Shown: positions 17,628 to 27,005 of the stretch, one piece after another | Position numbering within the stretch: the first letter of the stretch is position 1 | Layout: every line of letters starts with the position of its first letter | From: Sphingosinicella sp. BN140058 | GTDB lineage: Bacteria; Pseudomonadota; Alphaproteobacteria; Sphingomonadales; Sphingomonadaceae | Assembly: GCF_004135585.1 (NCBI RefSeq) | Contig: NZ_CP035501.1 | Location: 855,001-919,000 of the forward strand | DNA length: 64,000 nt | Direction of reading: 5' to 3' | Translations under genes and position numbers: made by a program | Notes under the pieces: model-generated | Database searches by the model: none | Seen by the model: only the letters and a program-made list of their open reading frames with translations | What the model was told of the DNA's origin: nothing

Positions 17628-19625
17628 TCAGCCCTTTGCCGGCTCGATAACGCCGAGTCGCTCCAGCGTCTTCAGAAACTCGGCGACTTCCGCCACAGGC
17701 ACGGCACCGACCGTGGCCGAGAGATCGTCGGCGATGTCCTGGATTGTTCTCACCCCGTCGACGAGGTTCAAGGCTTCGTAGGCGAAGCTCGCCCCCTCCC
17801 ATTGCGGCGGGCGCAAGAGCAGAGCGGGTCTCGGCAGACCGGCCTTGGCCAGTCGATCGTCGAACCAGCTGTAGCCGAACCCGTCCATCGGCCCCTTCGG
17901 CGACGCCCTGCGCTGGTAGCAGAGCATGAAGGCGGCATCCGCCGAGGTTCCCCGACCTTCGGGCCGCGGCTCCGGCCTGGTCACGCCGAAGCGCCCGAGC
18001 GAGCGCGCAACGTCGACCTCATAGGCACCACTCCAGCGCCACAGGTTCGCCGACTCCGCCTTCGACAGCGAGATCGCGCGACGGGTCAGCTCGGCCTGGC
18101 GCTGCTGGCTTTCGGCTGAAAGCAACTGAACGAGCTCGCGGCTCTCGGCGTCGATATTGGCGAGCACCCAGGCGGCGCCGGCGGCGATGAACATCGCCCG
18201 CTTCAGCTTGGTGGAATCGATGTTCGCCGGAACGTCCTTTTGCGTGTGGATGTAGCGATCCGGCCAGTCGGCGACATACAGGACCGGCACGCGCCAGCTT
18301 CCCTCCGCCCACACCTGGTGGTCGCTGCCCTCGCTGAAGCCGCCGATCTTTGCATCGAGCGCATTGCGGGTACCGCCCGGCGCGAGCAGCGGCAGATCGG
18401 CGCTGCCGGTATCCGCAAAGGCGCTTGCCTGACCGTCGACCCAGCGGCCGATCGCGAAGCCCACGTCGCCGACGAAGCTCGGCAGGCTCGGCGGCGAACC
18501 CTCCACCATCAGCCGGCCCTTGGTCAGCTCGCTGTTGCCGCCGATCATGTCGAGATGGATCGTTGCCAAGGTACGCCGGGCGAATTCAGGGCGCGCATTG
18601 AGCAGCGCGATCGTACCCTCGATTTCCGCCGGCCAGATGAAGCGCAGCGTTCGCTTGGGGCGCTTGAGACGTCCGTCCGCGATCAGCCGCTGCAGCGTAC
18701 GGGCGATCTGGAGAATGCCCGAACAGCCGCTCGCATTGTCGTTCGCGCCGGGCGAGGGATGATCGAGATGGCAGGACAGGACGATCTCGTGCGCCCTGTC
18801 CTCGCCGGGAATCACGGCGGTGGGGATCAGATAGGCGCCCGGGCTGCGTCGCGCGTCCACCGCGGCGCGAAGCCGGATCCTCTTCCCTGCCGCCATGCGC
18901 TGCTGCCAGGCCCGGGCCTGAGCCGGCGAGACCATGAAGGCGAAGGTCGGATCGGCCCACGTGCTGAGATGACCCCAGCGGATCAGGTCCTGATCCTCGC
19001 CCCACCAGGCGGTGCGCTGATTCTGTGCCCACGAGACGATGCCGGCAGCCCCTCGCTCGGTGACGGCCAACCGGGCCACCGCTTCGGGCTGCGACGCGGT
19101 GAGCACCAGTTTGCCGCGAACGTCCTTGCCCGCATAGTCCGCGGCATCGCTGCCGGCCCCGACGTCGACGAGGTCGGCCTCGGCGGCGCCGCTGACGCTG
19201 TCCTGCGCGAGCGTGATCGGCTGATCCGCCCATGAGGCGACGCGAACGGCATCCGACCATCGGCCGCGGCTCTCGCTCTGCTCCCACAATCCCGCCGATC
19301 GCGCATTCCAGGCGGGACGGGAGCGCTGGGTGCCGTAGAAGATCTTGCCGTCGGCCGGCAGCCGGATCATCTCGACGTCGGAAAGTCCCTGGTCCCGCAA
19401 GCGGCTCAGCACGAGATCGGCTGCGGCCGCATAGCCTTTCGATCCGCGCATGCGATGGTGCAGCGACAACGCCTCGATGGTCCGCTTCGCCCCGTCGCCC
19501 GAGAGTTCCGACGCGAGCGCCCGCGTTTCCCCGGGCGTGAGCAACGGCGCCCGCACCTCTCGCTCCGCAGCATGGGCCTGTGCCACGGCCAGCGCTGCGA
19601 TGATCAGGGAAAGGGCCGTGCGCAT
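17628..19625 (-). CDS. Exported M28 family aminopeptidase with C-terminal winged-helix-like domain
   Basis: 665 residues with a signal peptide (MRTALSLIIA ... AHA). The peptidase core has the M28 metal set: SCHLDHPSPGANDNASG (His286, Asp296), AEIEGT (Glu334/Glu336), TIHLDMIGG (Asp359) and GSDHQVW. A PA-like insert lies at about 150-260. The last 60 residues (FAYEALNLVDGVRTIQDIAD, then VAEFLKTLERLGVI) look like a PqqD-like/winged-helix unit. I recall M28 proteins with such a tail (DUF4910 type), role unknown. The start lies 4 bases after the stop of the next M28 gene, so the two peptidases form an operon with the S10 gene upstream. Confidence 0.87.
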   Translation of the reverse strand: MRTALSLIIAALAVAQAHAAEREVRAPLLTPGETRALASELSGDGAKRTIEALSLHHRMRGSKGYAAAADLVLSRLRDQGLSDVEMIRLPADGKIFYGTQRSRPAWNARSAGLWEQSESRGRWSDAVRVASWADQPITLAQDSVSGAAEADLVDVGAGSDAADYAGKDVRGKLVLTASQPEAVARLAVTERGAAGIVSWAQNQRTAWWGEDQDLIRWGHLSTWADPTFAFMVSPAQARAWQQRMAAGKRIRLRAAVDARRSPGAYLIPTAVIPGEDRAHEIVLSCHLDHPSPGANDNASGCSGILQIARTLQRLIADGRLKRPKRTLRFIWPAEIEGTIALLNARPEFARRTLATIHLDMIGGNSELTKGRLMVEGSPPSLPSFVGDVGFAIGRWVDGQASAFADTGSADLPLLAPGGTRNALDAKIGGFSEGSDHQVWAEGSWRVPVLYVADWPDRYIHTQKDVPANIDSTKLKRAMFIAAGAAWVLANIDAESRELVQLLSAESQQRQAELTRRAISLSKAESANLWRWSGAYEVDVARSLGRFGVTRPEPRPEGRGTSADAAFMLCYQRRASPKGPMDGFGYSWFDDRLAKAGLPRPALLLRPPQWEGASFAYEALNLVDGVRTIQDIADDLSATVGAVPVAEVAEFLKTLERLGVIEPAKG

Positions 19626-19629
19626 CGCT

Positions 19630-21222
19630 CTAGCGCCTTTCGAAACGGCGGAAGAAGCTCTGATCGCTCCAACGCGGCCGCTCGGCCGCGTCGGCGATGC
19701 GGAGGCCAAGATCCGCAACGAAGTCGTTGAGGCGGACGGCATCCAGTTTCTCGACCGGCTGCGACAGATCGTCCGAGGGCGCGTGATAGCGGGTCGACCG
19801 CCAGGCCCGTTCGATCTCAGCTTCGGGCGTGTTGCGGGCGAAACCGAACTTGAACGCGAGCGAGGGAATGCCTTCGCGGATGAAGCTATACTGATCGGAG
19901 CGGACGAAGCTGTTCCGGTCCGGCCAGGGATCGGGAACCAGCGGCAGACCCATCGCCGCGCCGATTGCGGCGGCGTCTTCACCGAGGCTGCTCTCCTCCG
20001 CGCCGAGCGCGATCACGGTCCGCAGCGGGAAGATCGGCAGCGCCATGTCGAAGTTGAGATCGGCAACGATGGAGCGCCGGGGCACGCTCGGCCGCAGCGA
20101 GAAATAGCGCGAGCCGAGCAAGCCCTTCTCCTCGGCGGTCACGAAGACGAACAGCATCGAGCGCTTCGGACGGGCACGAGTCTCGTGATAGCGGGCAGCG
20201 ATATCGAGCAGGGCGGCGGAGCCCGCGGCATTGTCGAGCGCGCCATTGTAAAGGCCGTCGCCATCAATCGGGGCGCTGGTGCCGAGATGATCCAGATGTG
20301 CCGAAAAGACGACATGCTCATCCTTGAGCCGGCTATCCCTGCCGGGAAGGCGGGCGACGACGTTGGCCGAGGTCACCGCATTGTGCCGGGTGGCGATGTC
20401 GGCCCGCAGGCTCTGGACAAGCGTGACCTTCGGGAGCGGGCTCGACGCATCGGCCAGCGCGCCGATCTCGGCGAAGCTGCGGCCCGAACCGGCAAACAGC
20501 TTCTCGCTTGACCCGGTCGCGAAGCTCGCGCTGAAGAAGTCGGCCTTGACGTCGCGAAGCGCCGGATCGGCGAAATACATGCCGGATTGACCGGCTTGGG
20601 CGACCGCACGCCCCCAAGGTGTTTCAACTGCCTTGGGCGCAGTCAGCGAGATCAGGCCGATTGCGCCCCGTTCGGCGAGCAGGCGGGTACGCTCCCGCCG
20701 CGCATGCGCCTTGAGCGCGCCCGAGATACTGGCGGGGCCGCCGCTGATCACCACGGCTACCTTGCCCGCGAGATCGACTCCGGCAAGGTCGTCATGACCG
20801 GCTTCGGGAATGTGGAGGCCGTAGCCGATGAAGACCAATGGCGCCTCGACATGCGCCGGCCGCCGGCCCTCGCCGCGCCCGACGATCATATCCTCGGGCA
20901 GCGCGATCGGCGTCGCCGTCCCGCCCGCAACCAGCGCGGCACGCGAGGTCGCATGATCGACGAACTGCTCTTCGAACGCCACCGGCTGGAAGAAGCCTTC
21001 GGTTCCGGCCGGCTCCAGGCCGATCGCGCGCAGGCGCGAGACGACATGATCCGCAGCCCGCTGATAGCCGGGCGTGCCGGTGAGCCTCCCCTCCATTCCA
21101 TCATCCGCCAGCGCCGCAACGTCGTCCCACCAGCGCTCGGCACGCTGTTCGGCGTTGGGCGGCTGGGGCAGGGTCGCGCAGGCCGACGCCAACATCAGCG
21201 GAAGAGCGAGAATCAGGCGCAT
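19630..21222 (-). CDS. M28 family peptidase, lipoprotein
   Basis: 530 residues. A short signal ends in a lipobox (LMLASAC, Cys15). An N-terminal helical part is followed by a PA-type domain (about 120-260, VFIGYGLHIPEAG) and the M28 zinc domain with SAHLDHLG, GALDNAAGSAALLDIA, TAEEKGLLGS and DLNFDM. Predicted to clip amino acids or short peptides outside the cytoplasm. ATG at 21222 gives a proper signal peptide; the ORF could extend upstream. Second gene in a run of three secreted peptidases on the minus strand. Confidence 0.88.
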   Translation of the reverse strand: MRLILALPLMLASACATLPQPPNAEQRAERWWDDVAALADDGMEGRLTGTPGYQRAADHVVSRLRAIGLEPAGTEGFFQPVAFEEQFVDHATSRAALVAGGTATPIALPEDMIVGRGEGRRPAHVEAPLVFIGYGLHIPEAGHDDLAGVDLAGKVAVVISGGPASISGALKAHARRERTRLLAERGAIGLISLTAPKAVETPWGRAVAQAGQSGMYFADPALRDVKADFFSASFATGSSEKLFAGSGRSFAEIGALADASSPLPKVTLVQSLRADIATRHNAVTSANVVARLPGRDSRLKDEHVVFSAHLDHLGTSAPIDGDGLYNGALDNAAGSAALLDIAARYHETRARPKRSMLFVFVTAEEKGLLGSRYFSLRPSVPRRSIVADLNFDMALPIFPLRTVIALGAEESSLGEDAAAIGAAMGLPLVPDPWPDRNSFVRSDQYSFIREGIPSLAFKFGFARNTPEAEIERAWRSTRYHAPSDDLSQPVEKLDAVRLNDFVADLGLRIADAAERPRWSDQSFFRRFERR

Positions 21223-21275
21223 GGTCGGCTCCAGGATCCGGCGGAAGTTTGCAGGGCCTCGCTGCACTCAGGGTT

Positions 21276-22778
21276 TCAGCGGCTGCGGATGAAGGAACGG
21301 ATGTCGCGGCTCAGCTTCGATCGGTCCTCGTCGCGGACGTACATCATGTGTCCGGAGCCATAATATTCGAAATGCACCCGGTCGGCGGGTATCCCGGTTC
21401 GGCTCAAACTGTATTCGGCGCCGAAGAACGGGGTAGCAAAATCGAAATAGCCTTGGCCGACGAACACGCGCAGACCGCCATTCTCGCGCATCGCGCGGCC
21501 GAGATAGGGGGCGACGTTCTTGTAATAGGTGCCGTCACCGCCGCCGGGGAGATCCCAGTTCCAGTCGCTGACGCCGCCGATCGTCGAATATTGCCGATCG
21601 GTGGTGAATTTCAACGGTCCCCGAACCCAGTCGTTCAGCGCCGCGGTATAGCCGCCGTCGATGCCGTAGAAGCTCGGGTCGTTGTCAGGCCCCTCGCCCG
21701 CATTGTCGTAGTCGCGGCCGGTGTAGCGCGCGTCGAGACGACCGATGGTCAGGCCTCGGTCGCGCAGCAATTCCTTGTAGAAGCGCTGATCGGACACTCT
21801 GAGATCCGCCTGGTCGAGAAATGTCTCCGACAGCCCGGTGAACCGGGCAAGGCGGCGGCGGATGGCGGCTCTCTCCTCGCCCTGCAGCTTCTGCCCTTTC
21901 AGCAAAGCGAGCGCATAATCACCGGCGGCAAAGGTCCGCGCTTCTTCGACGAACTGCTCGAGCGTTCCGGCGTCGGCTGGCGCCTTGCCGTGATGATGGG
22001 CCGCTGCCGCCATCGACGGGAGGAACAGCACGTACGGCATTTCGTTGCCGGGAACACCGGCCTGGGCGCCGAAATCGAGAATGGTCGAGATCAGGATGAT
22101 GCCATTCAACGAGACGTCGTTGTACCGCCCCTCCAGCTCGTTGACGACCGCGGCCGACCGGGTGGTCCCGTAGCTCTCACCGCCAAGGAACTTTGGCGAG
22201 TTCCAGCGCCCGTTTTCATTGAGCCAGATGCGGATGAATTCGCCGATCGATTTCGCGTCGGCGGTGACGCCCCAATAGTCCTTGGCCGGGGTCTTGCCGA
22301 GCGGATGACTGAACCCGGTTCCGACCGGATCGATGAAGACGATATCGGTGACGTCGAGCAAGCTGTCGGGATTGTCGATCAGCGGATAGGGCGGCGCGCC
22401 GTCGTCACGCGCGTCAGAGGGAATGGCGACACGCTTGGGGCCGAAGGCGCCCATGTGGAGCCACAAGGAACCCGATCCGGGCCCGCCGTTGAACAGAAAA
22501 GCGATGGGGCGGTTCGGATCGCGCGGTTCCTTGACATAGGCGACCGAAAATATGCTCGCTTTCGGTGTCCCGTCCTCGGCCTTCAAATAGGTCTCGCCTG
22601 CAGTCGCAGTGTAGTTGATGCGCTGCCCACCGAACGTTCCGCTATGCTTGGTGACCGAGATCGTCGGCGGCGGCGTCGGTGCCGCTGCCTCCTTCCGCTC
22701 TTCTCCGGCTGCGTTTTCCTGGGCGGCAAGCGGGGCGGCAAGGCACAAGGCGAGGAGAGCGGGTGCGAGCTTCTTCAT
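21276..22778 (-). CDS. S10 family serine carboxypeptidase
   Basis: 500 residues with a signal peptide (first 20 residues, ending AAQ). Family marks: FLFNGGPGSGSLWLHMG (oxyanion region, 96-110), GGESYGTTR with Ser202, a late Asp in GQGYFDFATPF, and His in YGSGHMMY. Removes C-terminal residues from peptides in the periplasm or outside. It is upstream of the two M28 genes with a 53-base gap. Together they form a small set of extracytoplasmic peptide-degrading enzymes. Confidence 0.92.
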   Translation of the reverse strand: MKKLAPALLALCLAAPLAAQENAAGEERKEAAAPTPPPTISVTKHSGTFGGQRINYTATAGETYLKAEDGTPKASIFSVAYVKEPRDPNRPIAFLFNGGPGSGSLWLHMGAFGPKRVAIPSDARDDGAPPYPLIDNPDSLLDVTDIVFIDPVGTGFSHPLGKTPAKDYWGVTADAKSIGEFIRIWLNENGRWNSPKFLGGESYGTTRSAAVVNELEGRYNDVSLNGIILISTILDFGAQAGVPGNEMPYVLFLPSMAAAAHHHGKAPADAGTLEQFVEEARTFAAGDYALALLKGQKLQGEERAAIRRRLARFTGLSETFLDQADLRVSDQRFYKELLRDRGLTIGRLDARYTGRDYDNAGEGPDNDPSFYGIDGGYTAALNDWVRGPLKFTTDRQYSTIGGVSDWNWDLPGGGDGTYYKNVAPYLGRAMRENGGLRVFVGQGYFDFATPFFGAEYSLSRTGIPADRVHFEYYGSGHMMYVRDEDRSKLSRDIRSFIRSR

Positions 22779-22925
22779 GGTGCGGGAACGACCTCGGCAG
22801 GGTGGAATGGCGTGAAGGCTAGTTACGGGTACGAACCGTGTCCACCATCTCGCGCGCTGCTGCAGAGTTGCTCGTCATGTGATGCACAAGCGCCACGACC
22901 CTTGTGATCTCTTGCCACGGATGCT

Positions 22926-24992
22926 TCAGGCGAGGCTCGCGTCCGGGGAGGCCGACGGGAGGGTGAAGCACAACAAGGCACCCTGGGAGCGGGACTGGTC
23001 GATCCAGATCCGCCCTCCATAATTGTGGATGATCGCACGCGAGATCGACAGGCCAAGGCCCAGACCGCTGCGCTTGCGGGACGAAAAGGGAGAGAAGACT
23101 TCCAGCAGGTCTGCGGGAACGCCAGGGCCGTTGTCCGCCACGCAGATCTTGATCGTTCCCTTCTCCGCCCATTCGCTGGATATCGTCACGCGCGGGTCTT
23201 GCACCGACGCCACGGCTTCGCAGGCGTTGCGCAAAAGGTTGATCAGCACCTGCTGCAACTGGATCTTGTCGGCCGCAACCCAGTGAGCATCTTCGCGCAG
23301 GGTGCTGGCGATCTCCACCCGTTCGATCCCATTGGCCATCCGGACGAGAGATATCGCGTCGCGGACGACATCCGGGAGGAACGCGGTGTCGTCCCCGCCC
23401 GGTTTCTTCGCGATCATGTCGCGGGCGCGCCGCATGATGTCGCGGGTGAGCATGATCTGGTCCTCGACCTGCTCCAAAGCGCCGCGTACCAAGGCATCGT
23501 CTCCTGGTGCCTGCCGGCGGGCATAGGCTTTGGCACCGAGCAGGTAATTGGCGGCGGCAGTCAGCGGCTGGGCGAGTTCGTGCGCGATCGTCGCCGCCAT
23601 GGTGTTGATGGCGTCGACTCGCGCCATATGCGCGACATCCTCGCGAAGCGCCTCGTGGAGCTTTTCCTCCGTGACGTCCTGATCCGTCCCGATGATCCGG
23701 CTGACCAGCCCTTCGGGGCTGAGAACGGGCGAGAAGAGAAGCCGGCGGTGTGACGGCGTCTCCGGGCTCGGCCAGACAAGCACCTCGCATTGATGCGGTT
23801 CGGCAAGATGGATGGTTGCCGCCAGTGCGCCCGCGAAGCCGTCCCGGCTATTCGCGTCGAGATAGGCGAGCACGGCATCGAGCGTCAGGACATCATCCTT
23901 GGCCGCTCGTCCGTACATCTCGCACATCTGCGCCGACCACAGGAAGCGATCGGCGGCCACGTCATATTCCCAGTCGCCGATCCGACCGAGGCGCTGCGCC
24001 TCGCGCAATTTACGATTGGCTGCGGCAAGCGATTTCACAGCCCGGTCCCGGCGTAGCAGGCCGAACGTGGTGCTGGCCGCAAAGGCGAGAATGGCCAGGG
24101 TAAGGAAGGCCATACCAAAATGATAGTAACGCGAGCGGCTCCGGATCTCCGCCAACACATCGGCCTCGCCAATTCCGACCGTGACGAATACCGGATATTG
24201 TTCCAGCCGCCGATGGCTGAAATAGCGTCGGATCCGATCGAGCGCCGCTGGTCCGAGATAGGATCCGTTCGGATCCCGCATCTGACGCTCCATCACTAAC
24301 TGCCCGCGCAGATCCTCGCCCCAACCGAGCATATTGCCCTGGCGCCGCGCCAGCGTGATCCCATCGAGGCGGATAACGGACACCAGATCCTGCGGCCGGA
24401 TGGCAGCACCTCGGGTGAAATCGACGAGCCGTTCCACCGGCATTTCGACGATCACCGCACCGGAGACCGCCCCATCCGGTTGCGCCAGCGGCCGGGTGAA
24501 GGCGATCACCGGCCCGCGCGCACCCTCTGTCGTGGCGGGCGCCGAGATGAACAGTCGCGCCGGTCCGTTGCCCTGAACCGCTCCGACCGGCATGCGGGAG
24601 GCCACCGAAACCGGCCGGTCGGGAGGCCTGGTGGAAAAGCGCACCCGGCCTTCGGCATCGGCGATCATCACCGCGGAGAATAGCGGATCCTGCGCCACCG
24701 GATCAGACAGGCGGCGAGGCGGAGCGGGCGCCGCTTCCTTTGGCATCGGCGGAACATGCGCGGTCAGGTGCAGGGCTGCGAAATCCGCCGCTTCGAAGGT
24801 TCGAGTGACATATTGTTCGAAAGCGATGGCGCGGTTGCGGTTCTCTCGAAGTGCAGCTGCAATCGCGCTCGATCGCTCGAATGCGAGCTGCGAGATCGTC
24901 GCCGCCCACAGCAGCAGGAGGAGAATGATGCTGCCGCCGAAGACGAGAACCGCCATGGGCTTGCTCGACAGAGAGGATCGGCTGGCTGACAT
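22926..24992 (-). CDS. Membrane PAS sensor histidine kinase
   Basis: 688 residues. Membrane segments at about 13-35 and 305-325 enclose a periplasmic double-Cache-like sensor region. Then a coiled linker, a PAS domain (about 345-450, IGDWEYDVAADRFLWS), and a HisKA domain with the phosphorylated His471 (TIAHELAQPLTAAANYLL). HATPase motifs follow: NLLRNACEAV, ADNGPGVP, KRSGLGLGLSIS. The kinase core resembles FixL/NtrB-type sensors. No response-regulator gene is adjacent, so it is an orphan. Divergent from queF. Confidence 0.92.
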   Translation of the reverse strand: MSASRSSLSSKPMAVLVFGGSIILLLLLWAATISQLAFERSSAIAAALRENRNRAIAFEQYVTRTFEAADFAALHLTAHVPPMPKEAAPAPPRRLSDPVAQDPLFSAVMIADAEGRVRFSTRPPDRPVSVASRMPVGAVQGNGPARLFISAPATTEGARGPVIAFTRPLAQPDGAVSGAVIVEMPVERLVDFTRGAAIRPQDLVSVIRLDGITLARRQGNMLGWGEDLRGQLVMERQMRDPNGSYLGPAALDRIRRYFSHRRLEQYPVFVTVGIGEADVLAEIRSRSRYYHFGMAFLTLAILAFAASTTFGLLRRDRAVKSLAAANRKLREAQRLGRIGDWEYDVAADRFLWSAQMCEMYGRAAKDDVLTLDAVLAYLDANSRDGFAGALAATIHLAEPHQCEVLVWPSPETPSHRRLLFSPVLSPEGLVSRIIGTDQDVTEEKLHEALREDVAHMARVDAINTMAATIAHELAQPLTAAANYLLGAKAYARRQAPGDDALVRGALEQVEDQIMLTRDIMRRARDMIAKKPGGDDTAFLPDVVRDAISLVRMANGIERVEIASTLREDAHWVAADKIQLQQVLINLLRNACEAVASVQDPRVTISSEWAEKGTIKICVADNGPGVPADLLEVFSPFSSRKRSGLGLGLSISRAIIHNYGGRIWIDQSRSQGALLCFTLPSASPDASLA

Positions 24993-25291
24993 GCTGTGCG
25001 TGACGATCCAGTTTCATCCCACCGACGACATCAACGCAGGCAAGCTCGACAAGAAGCGTGATCATAGCTGTTCGCGCCGCGCCTTTCCATCGCAAGCGCG
25101 GTTCTTGTCAGAAGTCGAGCAAAAGGATGGAGCGTCGCGCAGATCACCCGCACTGGCCGGCCTTTCGCTCCGGGACCACCATCAGAATGCGGCTGGCGGC
25201 CTTCAGCCGGCATGAAGGAGGGCTTCGAAGCGCATCAGACATCGATGCGACCTACTTCCAAGCGGCGCCTTCAAGGATTAGAGGCGCGCTC

Positions 25292-25738
25292 ATGGACCTG
25301 ACCCACCTCGGCCAATCGAGCCCGCTCCCGTCATCGCCCGAAGAGGCACGGCTCGATTACGTGCCCAATCCGCGGCTCGGCCGCCTCTATCTGGTGCGCT
25401 TCACCGCGCCGGAATTCACTTCGCTTTGCCCAGTGACCGGGCAGCCGGATTTTGCCCACATCATGATCGATTACTGCCCGGGCGAGACGATCGTGGAATC
25501 CAAGTCGCTGAAGCTGTTTCTCCATTCCTTCCGGAACCATTGCGGCTTCCACGAAGATGTCACTGTCGGGATCGCCGAACGGCTGGTGGAGGAAATGCAG
25601 CCGCGCTGGCTTCGGATCGGGGCCTATTGGTACCCCCGCGGCGGCATCCCGATCGACGTTTTCTGGCAGACAGGCGCTCCCCCGGAGGGCCTGTGGGTAC
25701 CCGATCAGGGCGTGACGAGCTACCGCGGGCGCGGCTGA
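25292..25738 (+). CDS. queF: NADPH-dependent 7-cyano-7-deazaguanine reductase
   Basis: Reduces preQ0 to preQ1 in queuosine synthesis. 148 residues, the short type I form. Catalytic Cys46 in [13 protein letters not shown], proton donor Asp53, Glu88 in CGFHEDV, and the NADPH-binding [15 protein letters not shown]. The spacing Cys46 to Glu88 equals that in B. subtilis QueF. ATG at 25292 is chosen because the family begins near LDYVPNP. The 299-bp gap to the divergent kinase holds both promoters; nothing else is seen in it. Confidence 0.95.
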   Translation: MDLTHLGQSSPLPSSPEEARLDYVPNPRLGRLYLVRFTAPEFTSLCPVTGQPDFAHIMIDYCPGETIVESKSLKLFLHSFRNHCGFHEDVTVGIAERLVEEMQPRWLRIGAYWYPRGGIPIDVFWQTGAPPEGLWVPDQGVTSYRGRG

Positions 25739-25744
25739 CCGCAC

Positions 25745-25978
25745 TCACATCTTGCTGAGCGTCTCGGCGGCAAGATCGTCCCCTGCCGCCGCCGCGCGCT
25801 CGATCAACGCCCGCGCCTTTGCGCGGTCCGCCGGCACCCCGATACCGTCGAGATGTGCAAGCCCGAGATAGGTGAGCGCGCGAGCATCGCCTTCTTCGAT
25901 CGCCTCGGCGAGCATGGCATGGCTACGCGGCAGATCACGACGACCGCGCGCCGCGAGCAGATACTCCTGCCCCAGTTC
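25745..25978 (-). pseudogene. Sel1-repeat protein, C-terminal remnant
   Basis: Reading the minus strand gives ELGQEYLLAARGRRDLPRSH, a Sel1 repeat with LTYLGLAHLDGIGVPADRAK, and a tail ending LAAETLSKM before TGA at 25745. It aligns with the C-terminus of the intact Sel1 protein at 27006-28613 (LGQQYVLGRIVPQDLPRG, then MGLLGVICADGKGV). The frame stays open upstream to about 26200 but has no start codon there, and the upstream residues no longer look like Sel1. This is therefore the leftover 3' end of a paralog. It ends 6 bases from the queF stop. Confidence 0.6.
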
Positions 25979-26188
25979 AGGAGAGTCGCAAAGAGGAACG
26001 GAGTGCTGCCGACACGCCGCCGCGGCACCCTGAGCATGCCCTGGCCACCCACCTCTGACGGAGCCCGCCGGCGCGGCCTTCCATGGCGCCTGACGTTGCC
26101 GGGCACTTGTTGCCGTTTCGAGGATGGTGCCGCATCCGGCTTCCCGATCGGCCAGGCTGCCCGGCTCCGCTCTGCGGCCTATCGCGGT

Positions 26189-26509
26189 TTATGCTTGGAC
26201 GCCGGCCCCGGTACCAACGATCCGCGTCGTCCGGTAATGGCGCATTTCGACGATCTCGCCGACGAAGGGGCGGATTGCATCCAGGAACGGCGGGAAGTGC
26301 GCGGATCGGCGGAAACCCTGCATATGGGCTTCGGCCGACTGCCAGCGAATGCGAAGGATAAAGCTGTTCGCATCGTCGGCACACTGCGTCAGCTCGTAGT
26401 CGATACAATGCGGGGACAGATCGAGATGTTCGGCTGCCGTCGCATAGGCGTCGGCCAGCTGGTCGGGCTGGTGCTTGGTCAGAGCGTATCGGATATACTC
26501 CACGATCAT
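26189..26509 (-). CDS. Putative quinol monooxygenase (ABM domain)
   Basis: 106 residues of the dimeric alpha-beta barrel antibiotic-biosynthesis-monooxygenase type: MIVEYIRYALTKHQPDQLAD, then a Trp/His region IRWQSAEAHMQGFRRSAHFP. Members include quinol monooxygenases such as YgiN, which act without metal or flavin; the substrate here is unknown. GAGGAAGAAAG directly before the ATG supports the start. It is divergent from an HxlR-type regulator with 67 bases between, so that regulator probably controls it. Confidence 0.78.
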   Translation of the reverse strand: MIVEYIRYALTKHQPDQLADAYATAAEHLDLSPHCIDYELTQCADDANSFILRIRWQSAEAHMQGFRRSAHFPPFLDAIRPFVGEIVEMRHYRTTRIVGTGAGVQA

Positions 26510-26576
26510 CTTTCTTCCTCGTCGCTGTCGATCGGATCGAGGCGAGCAGCTTCGCCAACCGAATTCAACGCACCAG

Positions 26577-26957
26577 ATGGTAAGGACGTCCGTGACCAAG
26601 CATTTCAGGAAAGACTATGGCTGCCCTGTGGAACTCGCGGTCGATCTGCTCGGAGGGAAGTGGAAGACGGTAATCCTGGCGCGAATCAAGGAAGGTCCGC
26701 TCACGTACGGCGGGCTGCGGAACAGCATGCGCGGCCTCTCCGACAAGGTCTTGACCGAGAAGCTGAAGGACCTCGTCGAACTCTGCGTCGTCGAACACGT
26801 CGCCATCGATGCCGCGGGAGATCGGAAGCATTATCGGCTCACCGACCGGGGTCGAGACCTCGCCCCCGTTCTCGAGGCCTTGTATCGCGCGGGCGGCTTG
26901 CTGGCCGATCAGCTGGACATCCGCTTCCCGCAGACCGCTGACCGACACGTCAGGTAG
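26577..26957 (+). CDS. HxlR/MarR-type winged-helix transcription regulator
   Basis: 126 residues. The HxlR pattern is clear: YGCPVELAVDLLGGKWKTVI, RIKEGPLTYGGLRNSM, LSDKVLTEKLKDL, and the wing HYRLTDRGRDLAP. A conserved Cys16 precedes the first helix; in YodB, QsrR and HypR of this family the equivalent Cys senses quinones or thiol stress. Divergent from a putative quinol monooxygenase, which fits control of a quinone response, but this is inference. Start chosen at ATG 26577; the ORF is open further upstream without family similarity. Confidence 0.85.
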   Translation: MVRTSVTKHFRKDYGCPVELAVDLLGGKWKTVILARIKEGPLTYGGLRNSMRGLSDKVLTEKLKDLVELCVVEHVAIDAAGDRKHYRLTDRGRDLAPVLEALYRAGGLLADQLDIRFPQTADRHVR

Positions 26958-27005
26958 ATCGATTACGGGAGCGTCCAGGCCGGCGGCTGCGCCCGATCGC
27001 GGCGG

